DNA of 30,098 nt from Actinomycetes bacterium. GTDB lineage: Bacteria; Actinomycetota; Acidimicrobiia; Acidimicrobiales; RAAP-2. The first letter of the stretch is position 1. Every line of letters begins with the position of its first letter. The notes below the pieces were generated by a model. It searched no databases. It saw only the letters and a list, made by a program, of their open reading frames with translations, and was not told the origin of the DNA. The position numbers and the translations under genes are program-made. Where the stretch lies: assembly GCA_021795095.1 (NCBI GenBank), contig JAJYPU010000010.1:1-30098 (forward strand). The letters are read 5' to 3'. This document shows positions 21,706-30,014 of the stretch, piece by piece.

Positions 21706-24700
21706 GTGTTTCTTAAGCGACTGACCATGAAGGGCTTCAAGTCCTTCGCTGACAATACGGTGCTCGAGTTTGAACCCGGGGTCACCGCGGTCGTGGGCCC
21801 GAACGGTTCGGGTAAGTCCAACGTCGTCGACGCCGTCACCTGGGTGCTTGGCGCCCAGAGCACGCGGGCACTGCGCAGCGCCAAGATGGATGACGTCATC
21901 TTCGCGGGGACCGCCAACCGGGCGGCCCTCGGACGAGCCGAGGTGTCGCTTACCTTGGACAACGCCTCGGGCCGCCTGCCCGTAGACGGTGCCGAGGTCA
22001 CCATCTCACGGACCCTCTTTCGAAACGGTGACTCCGAATACGCCATCAATGGCACCGTCTGTCGACTGCTCGACGTCCAGGAGCTGCTCGGCGACTCCGG
22101 GGTTGGACGTCAACAGCACATGATCATCGGCCAGGGTCAACTCGACTCGATCCTGAACTCGAGTTCGGAGAGTCGACGAGCGGTGATCGAGGAGGCGGCC
22201 GGGGTGTTGAAGCACCGTCGCCGCAAGGAACGCGCCGAGCGCCGACTTTCGCAGACCCAAGAGAACCTGGAGCGCCTGGGCGACCTCGTGCGCGAGGTGC
22301 GCCGCCAGATGCGTCCGCTCGAGCGCCAGGCGGCGTCGGCGCGCAGTTACGCCGACGTGGAGCGAGAGCTTCGAGCGGCTCGCATGACCCTCTTCGCCGA
22401 TCGCCGCCAGTCCTTCGACCGCCGAGGGGCCGAGGTCGAAGCGGGACTGACCAACGCGAAGCGCGACGAGGAGACGGTTCGCCGCGAGCTCGTGGTCCTG
22501 GATGCCCAGGCCACAGCCACGGCCGCGGAGATGGCGAGTCGGCGCGAGGAGATGCTCGCCTCCACCCTCGGGGCGCTGCAGGGGCTCGCCGAGCGCGCCC
22601 GTGGCACGAACTCGGTCATCCGCGAACGCGAGCGCGCCCTTCGCGTGGCCCTTGACGCCTCGGCCGACGAGAACGTGATCGCCACGCTCGAGGCCGACGC
22701 GGCGCGGCTTGACGCGGACCTGGTGGTGCTCGACCGCGAGGAGTCGGCGCTGCGACCCGAACACGACGCGCTCGACGAGCGCCGGCGCGCCTACGACGAG
22801 CAACGAACAACTTTCGAGGTGACCTACGGGGGTGAGTCGGGCGGGCTCGACGAGGCCGTGCTACGCGCCGCGCGTGAGCGCGCGATCATGCTCGCGCGCA
22901 CCATCGCGTCACTGGACGAGCGACGCCGGCGTACCGCCGACCGCCGAGGGGAGACCGAGCGGGCTCAGGGTGCCACGAGCGAACGCCTGGCGCAGTCCGA
23001 CGTCGCCCTTCTGAACGCGCGCGACGCCGCTACTGCCACGCGTGGCGCGCACGAGCGCGCAGCCGTCGAGGCCGACGTCGCCGAACAGCGCCGGATCCTC
23101 GCCGAGGACGAGCTGCGAGAGGGCTCGGACGTCGCCGCGCGGACCCAGGCTCGCGCCGAGGCGCTCGCGCGAGCCCTCGAGGAGTTGTCGGGTTCAGGTG
23201 GGCGAGACCTCCTGGGCGACCTCGAGGGTGTCCTCGGGTCGTTCCTCGACCTGGTGGACGTGGAGTCGGGCGCCGAGCGCGCCGTCGAGTCGGCCGCCGG
23301 CGCGTCCGTGGGTGCGATGGTGGTCGACGGACGACGCTCGGCGCGCGCCGCCCTCGAGGTCCTTCGCCGCGCGGGTGGCGCCGGACTGGTGCTCGCCGCG
23401 GGGGAGACCCACGTCGACGCACCGTCGACCCCGGGTCGCGCCCGACGCGTGCGCGATCTCGTGCGGCCACGGACTGGCGCACCCGATCACGTCGCCGGCG
23501 TGCTTGACGCGCTCTTCGCGCGCGCCTTCGTGGCGCCGGACTGGGAGACGGGCATCGACCTCGCGATCGCCCACCCCGACCTGGTGATCGTGACCGCTGA
23601 CGGTGACCGGTTCGCCGCGTCGGGCTGGCGCGTGGCCTCGGGTCGCGCCGTCGTTACCCGCGCTGCCGTCGACGCTGCGGCCGAGGCCGCGGCCGAGGCC
23701 GCGACGACCCTGCCCGCCCTTCGTTCGGCGGCGAAACTGGCCGCCGAGGCGGCGGTAAGCGCCCGCAAGTCCTTGACCGAGGCGACCGCCGCCGCGAGCG
23801 CGGCCGAGGCGGCCGTGGAGGCGCTCACCCGAGACATCGAGCGCGCCCACGAGCGCCTCGCGGAGTACGCGACGGCCCTCGAGGCGCTGTCGCACGAGTC
23901 GGCGGCACTGGAAGACGAGTGGTCCAAACTGAACGGTGAACGCGAGGCCGTCGAGGCGGGCATACCCGATCTCGAGCGCGCCGTCGACGAGGCCGCCGAA
24001 CGCCAGCGCGCCAGTGTCGCCGCGCAGCGAGCCCTCGAGGAGAGCCAACGTGCGCTCGACAGTGCCGCCTCGGCGCTCGCGCGTCGCGAGGCGGAGTTCG
24101 GCGAGCGTCGACGGCTCATCGCCGCGCGGCGTACCGAGATCGAACGGCGCCTGGCCGGACACGCCGCCGAGCGCCAAGCCGCGACGGTACGACGCGAGCG
24201 ACTCGAGTTCGACCTGGGTGCGCTTAGTCGCCTCGCGGTGTTGGTCGAGCGTGCGAGCGCCGACGTGGCGACCGCCCAGGAGGCGATGGACTCGACGTAC
24301 CGCGAGCAGCTTGAAGCCTCGCGCGCGAGTGCCGAACGCCTTGAGGCGATCCGTCTCGCCCGTCAGGATCTCGATACGCGACTCTCGACGATGTTCGACG
24401 AGCGCCGCCGCCTCGAGGTCGAGCAGGCCGAACTCGCGGTGAAGCGCACGACGCTGTACGAGGCGATCCGACGAGACCTGGGCGTCGAACCCCACGAGGT
24501 CGAGCCGGTCGAGGACGTCGAGGTCCCCGAGGGCACGACGCTGGAACAGCGCGTGGGTGAACTCGAGGCGCGCATGACGTCCCTCGGACCGATCAATCCG
24601 CTCGCCCTCGAAGAGCTGAGCGCCCTCGAAGAGCGCTACCAGGAGCTCGACGCCCAGGTGGCCGACGTGCGCGGCGCCCGTCGCGAGCTCCAAGAGGTGT

Positions 24701-25191
24701 TGCGCGCACTCGACGAGGAGATCATGCAGACGTTCTCGATGGCCGTGGCCGACGTGAACGATCACTTCGCCAACCTGATCGGCATGCTGTTCCCCGGCGG
24801 TCAGGGCCGCTTGCTGCTTACCGAACCCGACGACCCGCTCAACACCGGCGTCGAGATCGAGGTCCGTCCGATGGGGCGCAACGTCCGGCGCATCTCGCTG
24901 CTGTCGGGCGGGGAGCGCTCGATGGCCGCGCTGGCGTTCCTCTTCGCGGTCTTCCGCTCGCGGCCCTCACCCTTCTACATGATGGACGAAGTCGAGGCCG
25001 CCCTCGACGACGTCAACCTCCAACGATTCCTGAGCCTGGTCGACGAGTTCCGTGACGAAGCCCAGCTGCTGATCGTCACGCACCAGAAGCGCACGATGGA
25101 GTCGGCCGACGCCCTCTACGGTGTCACCATGGTTCCCGGTGCGTCCTCCAAGGTCGTCAGTCAACGCGTCACCCGTGAGGTGGCGTCGTGA
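21706..25191 (+). CDS. smc: Chromosome partition protein SMC
   Basis: SMC is the condensin ATPase that organises and segregates the chromosome with ScpA and ScpB. The product has 1161 residues, a full-length family member. The N-terminal head has MFLKRLTMKGFKSFADNT and Walker A GPNGSGKS (31-38). A long coiled coil follows, then the hinge at about 500-620 (near LLGDLEGVLGSFLDLVDV), then the return coiled coil with many RRR/RRL heptads. The C-terminal head has the signature LSGGERSMAALAFLFAVF (about 1066-1083) and Walker B YMMDEVEAALDDVNL (about 1091-1105). The start is GTG 21706. The stop overlaps the ftsY GTG by four bases. Antisense open frames of up to 523 codons inside it are composition artefacts. 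Confidence 0.98.
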   Translation: MFLKRLTMKGFKSFADNTVLEFEPGVTAVVGPNGSGKSNVVDAVTWVLGAQSTRALRSAKMDDVIFAGTANRAALGRAEVSLTLDNASGRLPVDGAEVTISRTLFRNGDSEYAINGTVCRLLDVQELLGDSGVGRQQHMIIGQGQLDSILNSSSESRRAVIEEAAGVLKHRRRKERAERRLSQTQENLERLGDLVREVRRQMRPLERQAASARSYADVERELRAARMTLFADRRQSFDRRGAEVEAGLTNAKRDEETVRRELVVLDAQATATAAEMASRREEMLASTLGALQGLAERARGTNSVIRERERALRVALDASADENVIATLEADAARLDADLVVLDREESALRPEHDALDERRRAYDEQRTTFEVTYGGESGGLDEAVLRAARERAIMLARTIASLDERRRRTADRRGETERAQGATSERLAQSDVALLNARDAATATRGAHERAAVEADVAEQRRILAEDELREGSDVAARTQARAEALARALEELSGSGGRDLLGDLEGVLGSFLDLVDVESGAERAVESAAGASVGAMVVDGRRSARAALEVLRRAGGAGLVLAAGETHVDAPSTPGRARRVRDLVRPRTGAPDHVAGVLDALFARAFVAPDWETGIDLAIAHPDLVIVTADGDRFAASGWRVASGRAVVTRAAVDAAAEAAAEAATTLPALRSAAKLAAEAAVSARKSLTEATAAASAAEAAVEALTRDIERAHERLAEYATALEALSHESAALEDEWSKLNGEREAVEAGIPDLERAVDEAAERQRASVAAQRALEESQRALDSAASALARREAEFGERRRLIAARRTEIERRLAGHAAERQAATVRRERLEFDLGALSRLAVLVERASADVATAQEAMDSTYREQLEASRASAERLEAIRLARQDLDTRLSTMFDERRRLEVEQAELAVKRTTLYEAIRRDLGVEPHEVEPVEDVEVPEGTTLEQRVGELEARMTSLGPINPLALEELSALEERYQELDAQVADVRGARRELQEVLRALDEEIMQTFSMAVADVNDHFANLIGMLFPGGQGRLLLTEPDDPLNTGVEIEVRPMGRNVRRISLLSGGERSMAALAFLFAVFRSRPSPFYMMDEVEAALDDVNLQRFLSLVDEFRDEAQLLIVTHQKRTMESADALYGVTMVPGASSKVVSQRVTREVAS

Positions 25192-26249
25192 TCGGCTCGG
25201 TCATGGTTCTCGCGTCGGTCGTCGTACTCGTCGTGATCCTCGTCGTGCTCGGCGCGATTGCGATCGCCGTGGCCCGCCGTGGCCGTCGCGTCGTCGCGCC
25301 GCCGGCCGCGGCGCCGTTGCCCGACGTCCTCGTCACCGAGATCGCGCAACGGCCTGAACTGGTCGAGGAGCCGACGCTGGGCTCACGACTCGGGGCGTCG
25401 CGGGGGGTCTTTGATCGCGTGCGGTCACTCACGACGACTGGGGCGATCAGTGACGAGCAGCTCGACATCGTAGAAGAGGTGCTACTACGCAGTGACGTCG
25501 GCGTCGCGACCACCGGGGCGGTCCTCGAGGCACTGCGTCGCGATGGCGCGCCGCAGGGCGTCGCGACGGCAGTGCGTCGACTGCTGCGCGAATCGTTGGT
25601 CGACGAACGATACGTCACCACCGCCGCCGAACCGGGGCGGGTCGCGGTCTGGCTCTTCGTCGGGGTGAACGGCGTGGGTAAGACCACGACGATCGGCAAG
25701 CTGGCCCACCGCGAGATCACCGCGGGCCGTCAGGTTGTGCTGGCCGCTGGGGACACGTTCCGTGCCGCCGCCGCGGAACAGCTCGCGACCTGGGGCGAGC
25801 GCACCGGGGCGGACGTGGTGCGCGCCGGCGAGGGCGCCGACCCCGGCTCGGTGATCCACGACGCGCTCGGACGGGCCAGTGCGCGCGGCGCCGACCTCGT
25901 GCTCGCCGACACGGCGGGACGACGGGCGAACAGCACCAACCTGCTCGACGAGCTCGCGAAAGTTCGCCGGGTCGCCGATCGCGCACCCGGACAGGTCGTC
26001 GAGACATTCATGGTGCTCGACGCGACCACGGGCCAGAACGCGCTGACCCAGGCGCGCGAGTTCCTCGCCGCGGCGTCGGTGACGGGAATCGTGCTCACCA
26101 AACTCGACGGCACCGCCCGTGGCGGCATCGTCGTGGCGATTGAGCGAGAGCTCGCGATCCCGGTGAAGTTCGTCGGCGTCGGCGAGGGCGTGAATGACCT
26201 GATCCCCTTCGACCCCGACGAGTTCGTCGATTCGCTCGTGCGGGCCTGA
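25188..26249 (+). CDS. ftsY: Signal recognition particle receptor FtsY
   Basis: FtsY docks the signal recognition particle at the membrane and hydrolyses GTP together with Ffh. The product has 353 residues. A hydrophobic N-terminal anchor (roughly 2-28, MVLASVVVLVVILVVLGAIA) replaces the long acidic A domain of E. coli. The four-helix N domain precedes the G domain with GVNGVGKTTTIGKLA (about 159-173), LAAGDTFRAAAAEQL, LADTAGRRANS (about 239-249), TKLDGTARGG (about 304-313) and the closing GVGEGVNDLIPFDPDEFVD. The GTG start at 25188 overlaps smc. The tight smc-ftsY-ffh group is as in Mycobacterium. Confidence 0.98.
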   Translation: MIGSVMVLASVVVLVVILVVLGAIAIAVARRGRRVVAPPAAAPLPDVLVTEIAQRPELVEEPTLGSRLGASRGVFDRVRSLTTTGAISDEQLDIVEEVLLRSDVGVATTGAVLEALRRDGAPQGVATAVRRLLRESLVDERYVTTAAEPGRVAVWLFVGVNGVGKTTTIGKLAHREITAGRQVVLAAGDTFRAAAAEQLATWGERTGADVVRAGEGADPGSVIHDALGRASARGADLVLADTAGRRANSTNLLDELAKVRRVADRAPGQVVETFMVLDATTGQNALTQAREFLAAASVTGIVLTKLDGTARGGIVVAIERELAIPVKFVGVGEGVNDLIPFDPDEFVDSLVRA

Positions 26250-26252
26250 CGG

Positions 26253-26258
26253 TAGCCT
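26253..26258 (+). promoter_or_regulatory. Candidate -10 box of ffh (leaderless)
   Basis: GGTAGCCT places TAGCCT seven bases before ATG 26266, inside the 16-base gap after ftsY. No Shine-Dalgarno sequence is present. TTCGCT (26231-26236) is a weak -35 candidate 16 bases upstream. Confidence 0.38.
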
Positions 26259-26265
26259 GCAGTCC

Positions 26266-27732
26266 ATGTTTGACGCACTCTCGGACCGACTCGAACGCAT
26301 CGGCGTGTCGCTGCGCTCGCGCGGCCGGCTGAGCGAGGCCGACCTCGACGCCGCGCTGGTGGACGTGCGCTCGGCGCTGCTAGAAGCCGACGTCGAGTTG
26401 TCGGTGGTGCGGGCCTTCCTCGAGGCGTTGCGCGAACGCCTGGCGGGTCAGTCGCTGAGCCAGAGCCTCAGCCCCGGCCAACAGGTCATCAAGGCGGTCC
26501 ACGAGCAGCTCATCGAGGTGCTGGGCGGTTCGGCTCTGAAGGTGACCTACGCGTCTCGTCCCCCGACCGTCATCGTTCTCGCGGGTCTCCAGGGTGCCGG
26601 TAAGACCACGACCGCCGCAAAGCTCGCGGCGTGGTTCAAGCAGCAGGGCCGCCAGCCATATCTGATCGCGGCGGACCTCCAACGTCCCGCCGCCGTCGAG
26701 CAACTCCGGGTGCTCGGTGCACAGATCGGTGTCGACGTCTTCAGCGAGCCGTCGAGCCCGGTCGACGTCGCGCGAGCCGGGGTGGCCGAGGCGGCGCGGA
26801 TCGGTCGGGATGTGGTGATCATCGACACCGCGGGTCGTCTGGCCATCGACCAGGCCCTGATGGACGAGGTCCGCGCGATCAGCGATGCGACGTCGCCCCA
26901 CTACACGTTCCTCGTCATCGATGCGGTGACGGGTCAAGACGCCGTGCTGACGGCGCGGTCCTTCCACGAGGTCCTCGAGTTGTCGGGCATCATCGTGACC
27001 AAGCTCGACTACGACGCGCGCGGCGGTGCGGTCTTAAGCGCGCGCGGCGTCGTGGGCCGCCCGGTCGTCTTTGCGTCCACCGGCGAGAAGATGGGGGACT
27101 TCGACCTGTTCCACCCGGACCGCATGGCGTCGCGGATCCTCGGGATGGGCGACGCCCTGTCGTTGATCGAGCAGGCCGAGCGGACCATGGACGCCGACGT
27201 CGTCGCCGCCTCGGCCGGTCGGATGATGGACGGCTCGTTCACCCTGGACGACTTCCTCGCCCAACTGAACCAGGTGCGAAAGATGGGCTCGCTCGGTGGC
27301 CTGATGCGCCTCATGCCGGGCGTCTCCAAGGAGATGCGAAACGCCGCGGCCAACGTCGACGACCGTGAGCTCGACAAGGTCGAGGCCATCATCCGCTCGA
27401 TGACCCCCCGCGAGCGGCGTGAACCCGTGATCATAGATGGCTCACGGCGCTCGCGCATCGCGGCCGGATCGGGCACGACCGTCAGCGCGGTCAACCAGCT
27501 GCTCAAGCAGTTCGGCGAGATGCGCAAGATGATGCGACAGATGGGCGGTGCCAATCCGTCGATGCCGCCCCAGATGGGCAAACTCGCGGCGATGGCCGCC
27601 CGGCGCGGCGGCGACGCATTGCCCCCGGGCTTCGAGGCGCTCGGGGCCGGGATGCGTACGGCGCCCCCCGCGACGGGGCCAAAGGGCAAGAAGAAGAAGG
27701 GTGGGAGGGTCACCCCCCCCAAACAACGCTAA
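26266..27732 (+). CDS. ffh: Signal recognition particle protein Ffh (SRP54)
   Basis: Ffh binds 4.5S RNA and signal peptides of nascent chains and delivers ribosomes to FtsY. The product has 488 residues. The N domain is followed by the GTPase with GLQGAGKTTTAAKLA (about 107-121), ADLQRPAAVEQL, IDTAGRLAID (about 187-196), TKLDYDARGGAVLS (about 245-258) and GEKMGDFDLFHPDRMASRIL. The M domain (about 300-450) is Met-rich and holds the RNA-binding SRRSRIAAGSGTTVSAVNQL. A basic Gly/Lys tail GKKKKGGRV ends the protein. The family usually has TKLDGDARGG; Tyr replaces Gly here. Its TAA stop overlaps a promoter-like TAAACT that probably serves rpsP. Confidence 0.98.
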   Translation: MFDALSDRLERIGVSLRSRGRLSEADLDAALVDVRSALLEADVELSVVRAFLEALRERLAGQSLSQSLSPGQQVIKAVHEQLIEVLGGSALKVTYASRPPTVIVLAGLQGAGKTTTAAKLAAWFKQQGRQPYLIAADLQRPAAVEQLRVLGAQIGVDVFSEPSSPVDVARAGVAEAARIGRDVVIIDTAGRLAIDQALMDEVRAISDATSPHYTFLVIDAVTGQDAVLTARSFHEVLELSGIIVTKLDYDARGGAVLSARGVVGRPVVFASTGEKMGDFDLFHPDRMASRILGMGDALSLIEQAERTMDADVVAASAGRMMDGSFTLDDFLAQLNQVRKMGSLGGLMRLMPGVSKEMRNAAANVDDRELDKVEAIIRSMTPRERREPVIIDGSRRSRIAAGSGTTVSAVNQLLKQFGEMRKMMRQMGGANPSMPPQMGKLAAMAARRGGDALPPGFEALGAGMRTAPPATGPKGKKKKGGRVTPPKQR

Positions 27733-27735
27733 ACT
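27730..27735 (+). promoter_or_regulatory. Candidate -10 box of rpsP overlapping the ffh stop
   Basis: TAAACT begins with the ffh stop codon. Transcription would start near 27742 and give a leader of about 50 bases before rpsP. The leader holds a small dyad around CCCGGTCGGGG and the site GGAGG (27781-27785). No -35 box is clear. Confidence 0.35.
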
Positions 27736-27794
27736 AGGACGCTCGGGTACATCACCCAGTCCCGGTCGGGGCACAGTCTTGGAGGACGTTCGTC

Positions 27795-28082
27795 GTGGCA
27801 GTGAAACTTCGTTTGGTGCGGATGGGCAAGAAGAAGCAACCGACCTACCGCGTCGTGGCTTCGGACAGCCGTCGTGCGCGCTCGGGCGCCTTCCTCGAGA
27901 TCGTCGGCACCTACCAGCCCCGCGGGCTGTCGGCCGCCAATGACGAGACCATCGTCTCGATCGACAACGAGCGGGCCGTCCACTGGCTGCGCCACGGTGC
28001 GCAGCCGACCGAGCGGGTCGCCAAGCTCCTGCGTCAGTGCGGGGCACTGGACGCGTTCGAGGCGTCTAAGGCCGCGCAGTGA
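27795..28082 (+). CDS. rpsP: Ribosomal protein bS16
   Basis: This is a small-subunit assembly protein of 95 residues, beginning MAVKLRLVRMGKKKQPTYRV, the S16 signature. SGAFLEIVGTYQPRG and AVHWLRHGAQPTERVAKLL follow and are standard. The GTG start at 27795 lies 9 bases after GGAGG. It opens the rpsP-khpA-rimM-trmD-rplS translation operon, whose members overlap or nearly touch. The stop overlaps the khpA GTG as GTGA. Confidence 0.97.
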   Translation: MAVKLRLVRMGKKKQPTYRVVASDSRRARSGAFLEIVGTYQPRGLSAANDETIVSIDNERAVHWLRHGAQPTERVAKLLRQCGALDAFEASKAAQ

Positions 28083-28390
28083 GCGACCTCCACGACGACT
28101 ACGTCGAGGGTGACGTCAACACCATCGATGAGGAAGAGTTCACGCCGGACGCGAGCACCGCGTCGGCCGTGCTGCACTACATCGCGTCGTCCCTCGCGGA
28201 CGACCCCCAGGCCGTCGCCATCGACGTCTCCGAGCGTCACGGCAAGGTGGTGCTCTCGCTCAGCGTGGGCCCCGACGACATGGGTCGGATCATCGGCCGA
28301 CGTGGCCGCACCGCCCAGGCCATCCGAGCGCTGGTCAGCGCCGCGGGTTCGCGCGACGGCGTCACGACGTCGGTAGACATCGTCGACTGA
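28079..28390 (+). CDS. khpA: KH-domain RNA-binding protein KhpA
   Basis: KhpA is a small RNA-binding protein that works with KhpB/Jag in Gram-positive bacteria, probably on mRNA and sRNA. The product has 103 residues. The KH core AVAIDVSERHGKVVLSLSV and the nucleic-acid loop GRIIGRRGRTAQAIRALV (about 69-86) are clear. Its first 25 residues form an acidic extension (DLHDDYVEGDVNTIDEEEF) that makes it longer than the usual 75-80 residues. The GTG start at 28079 overlaps rpsP by four bases. A shorter start with no extension is not obvious. It lies one base before rimM. Confidence 0.93.
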   Translation: MSDLHDDYVEGDVNTIDEEEFTPDASTASAVLHYIASSLADDPQAVAIDVSERHGKVVLSLSVGPDDMGRIIGRRGRTAQAIRALVSAAGSRDGVTTSVDIVD

Positions 28391-28391
28391 C

Positions 28392-28868
28392 GTGTCCGAC
28401 GAGCGCGTGCTCGAGGTCGGACGGATCATCAAGGCCCACGGGCTGCGCGGGCAGCTGCTCGTCGATTTCTGGACGGACCGGAGCGAACGATGGGCGCCCG
28501 GTTCGACGCTCACCACCGACCGCGGGCCGTTCACCGTTCGCGCCGCCGCTCGCCACCAGGACCGCTTCATCGTGACCTTCGAGGGCGTCGAACGCCGCGA
28601 GGAGGCCGAGCAGTTGCGCGGCACGGTGCTTCGCGCCCCGCGAATCGACGATGACGACGACGACGCCATCTGGATCGACGACCTCTACGGTGCGACGGTC
28701 TATGACGCGACGGGGACGGCGCGCGGGGTCGTCGTCGACGTCGAAGCGAACCCCGCGAGTGACCTGCTCGTGCTCGATAGCGGCACGCTGGTGCCCCTCA
28801 CCTTCGTTACGGCTCTCCAGGCGAACGTACGCATCGACGTCGACGTCCCCGACGGGCTCTTCGAATGA
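28392..28868 (+). CDS. rimM: Ribosome maturation factor RimM
   Basis: RimM binds S19 and helps assemble the 30S head. The product has 158 residues. The N-terminal domain starts VLEVGRIIKAHGLRGQLLVDFW (about 6-27), typical of RimM. FEGVERREEAEQLRGTVL follows, then the PRC-barrel DDLYGATVYDATGTARGVVVDV, LLVLDSGTLVPLTFV and a short C-terminus. A run of six Asp (about 86-91) links the two domains. GTG 28392 starts one base after the khpA stop. The stop overlaps the trmD ATG. Confidence 0.95.
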   Translation: MSDERVLEVGRIIKAHGLRGQLLVDFWTDRSERWAPGSTLTTDRGPFTVRAAARHQDRFIVTFEGVERREEAEQLRGTVLRAPRIDDDDDDAIWIDDLYGATVYDATGTARGVVVDVEANPASDLLVLDSGTLVPLTFVTALQANVRIDVDVPDGLFE

Positions 28869-29617
28869 CGCTGCGCGTCGACGTGCTCACACTCTTTCCC
28901 GAGGCGATCACCGGCTACGCGTCGACCTCGGTGGTCGGTCGGGCGGCCGAACGCGACCGGTGGCGCCTGCGGGTCTTTGACCTGCGCGACCAGACCGACG
29001 ACGTGCACCGCACGGTCGATGACACCCCCTACGGCGGCGGGGCGGGGATGGTGATGCGCGCCGAGCCGATCCTGCGCACCGTCGAGGCGACGCCCGATCT
29101 CGCGCGGCCGCTCATCGCGTTGACGCCGTCGGGCCGTACGTTCACCCACGCCGTCGCGCACGACCTCGCCGCGACCCCGGGGTTCTCACTGTTGTGCGGT
29201 CGCTACGAGGGGATCGACCAGCGGGCCATCGACCTGGTCGTGGACGACGAGCTGTCGGTCGGTGACTTCGTGCTCGCCGGCGGGGAACTCGCGGCGCTGT
29301 GCGTGATTGAGGCGGTGGTGCGGCTGTTGCCGGGGGCACTCGGCAATGACGCCTCGAGCCTGGACGAATCCTTCGTCGACCACCTGCTCGAGTACCCGCA
29401 GTACACCAAGCCCGCTGAGGTCCGAGGCCTGGCGGTGCCCGAGGTGCTCCGATCAGGCGACCATGCACGCATCGCGCGATGGCGGCGTGCCCAGGCCCTG
29501 GCACGAACGCTCGCGCGCCGCCCCGACCTGATCCGGGCTCGCGGCGGGCTCAGTGACGAGGACCGGGCGGTACTCACCGAGTTCGCCCTGGTGGAAGAGG
29601 ACCGCGGATTCCGCTAG
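28865..29617 (+). CDS. trmD: tRNA (guanine-37-N1)-methyltransferase
   Basis: TrmD methylates G37 next to the anticodon of tRNAs such as those for Leu, Pro and Arg, preventing frameshifts. It uses SAM in a trefoil knot. The product has 250 residues. Landmarks are DVLTLFPEAI near the N-terminus, DDTPYGGGAGMVMRAEPI (about 52-69), LLCGRYEGIDQRAID (about 114-128) and the knot loop SVGDFVLAGGELAALCVIEA. YPQYTKPAEVRGLAVPEVL and GDHARIARWRRAQAL follow. ATG 28865 overlaps the rimM stop (ATGA). The TAG stop forms the first bases of a -10-like TAGACT before rplS. Confidence 0.98.
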   Translation: MTLRVDVLTLFPEAITGYASTSVVGRAAERDRWRLRVFDLRDQTDDVHRTVDDTPYGGGAGMVMRAEPILRTVEATPDLARPLIALTPSGRTFTHAVAHDLAATPGFSLLCGRYEGIDQRAIDLVVDDELSVGDFVLAGGELAALCVIEAVVRLLPGALGNDASSLDESFVDHLLEYPQYTKPAEVRGLAVPEVLRSGDHARIARWRRAQALARTLARRPDLIRARGGLSDEDRAVLTEFALVEEDRGFR

Positions 29618-29620
29618 ACT
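29615..29620 (+). promoter_or_regulatory. Candidate -10 box of rplS overlapping the trmD stop
   Basis: TAGACT includes the trmD TAG. Transcription would start near 29627, leaving a leader of about 24 bases with the site GAAGGGGA before ATG 29651. No -35 box is evident. Confidence 0.33.
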
Positions 29621-29650
29621 TCTACAGCCCGAGACCCGAAGGGGACGCTG

Positions 29651-30007
29651 ATGAATCCGACTGAACTGATTGACCGCGACTCGTTGCGTGACGACATCCC
29701 GGCCTTCCGCGCTGGTGACACGCTGAAAGTCCACGTCCGGGTCGTTGAAGGCACTCGCGAGCGCGTCCAGGTCTTCCAGGGCGTCGTCATCCGTCGCCAG
29801 GGTTCGGGGCTACACGAGACCTTCACGGTCCGCAAGATCAGCTTCGGCGTCGGGGTTGAGCGGACGTTCCCCGTCCACGCACCCACGATCGCCAAGATCG
29901 AGGTCGAGACCTACGGTGACGTGCGTCGGGCCAAGCTGTACTACCTCCGTGATCTGCGCGGGAAGGCCGCGAAGATCAAGGAACGGCGCGTAACCGAGCG
30001 CGCGTAA
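29651..30007 (+). CDS. rplS: Ribosomal protein bL19
   Basis: L19 lies at the interface of the ribosomal subunits. The product has 118 residues, close to the usual 115. It shows [19 protein letters not shown] (18-36), [14 protein letters not shown] (about 39-52), the family signature [20 protein letters not shown] (about 58-77) and [17 protein letters not shown] at the end. ATG 29651 is preceded by GAAGGGGACGCTG, a good ribosome-binding site. In Mycobacterium lepB and rnhB follow; here the next gene is the DUF2469 gene after 7 bases. Confidence 0.98.
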   Translation: MNPTELIDRDSLRDDIPAFRAGDTLKVHVRVVEGTRERVQVFQGVVIRRQGSGLHETFTVRKISFGVGVERTFPVHAPTIAKIEVETYGDVRRAKLYYLRDLRGKAAKIKERRVTERA

Positions 30008-30014
30008 GGCCCGC

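Noticed and set aside
23194..24765. 523-codon open frame antisense to smc
   Set aside because: It mirrors the coiled-coil codon bias of a G+C-rich gene and has no homology I recognise. smc is complete in the forward frame.
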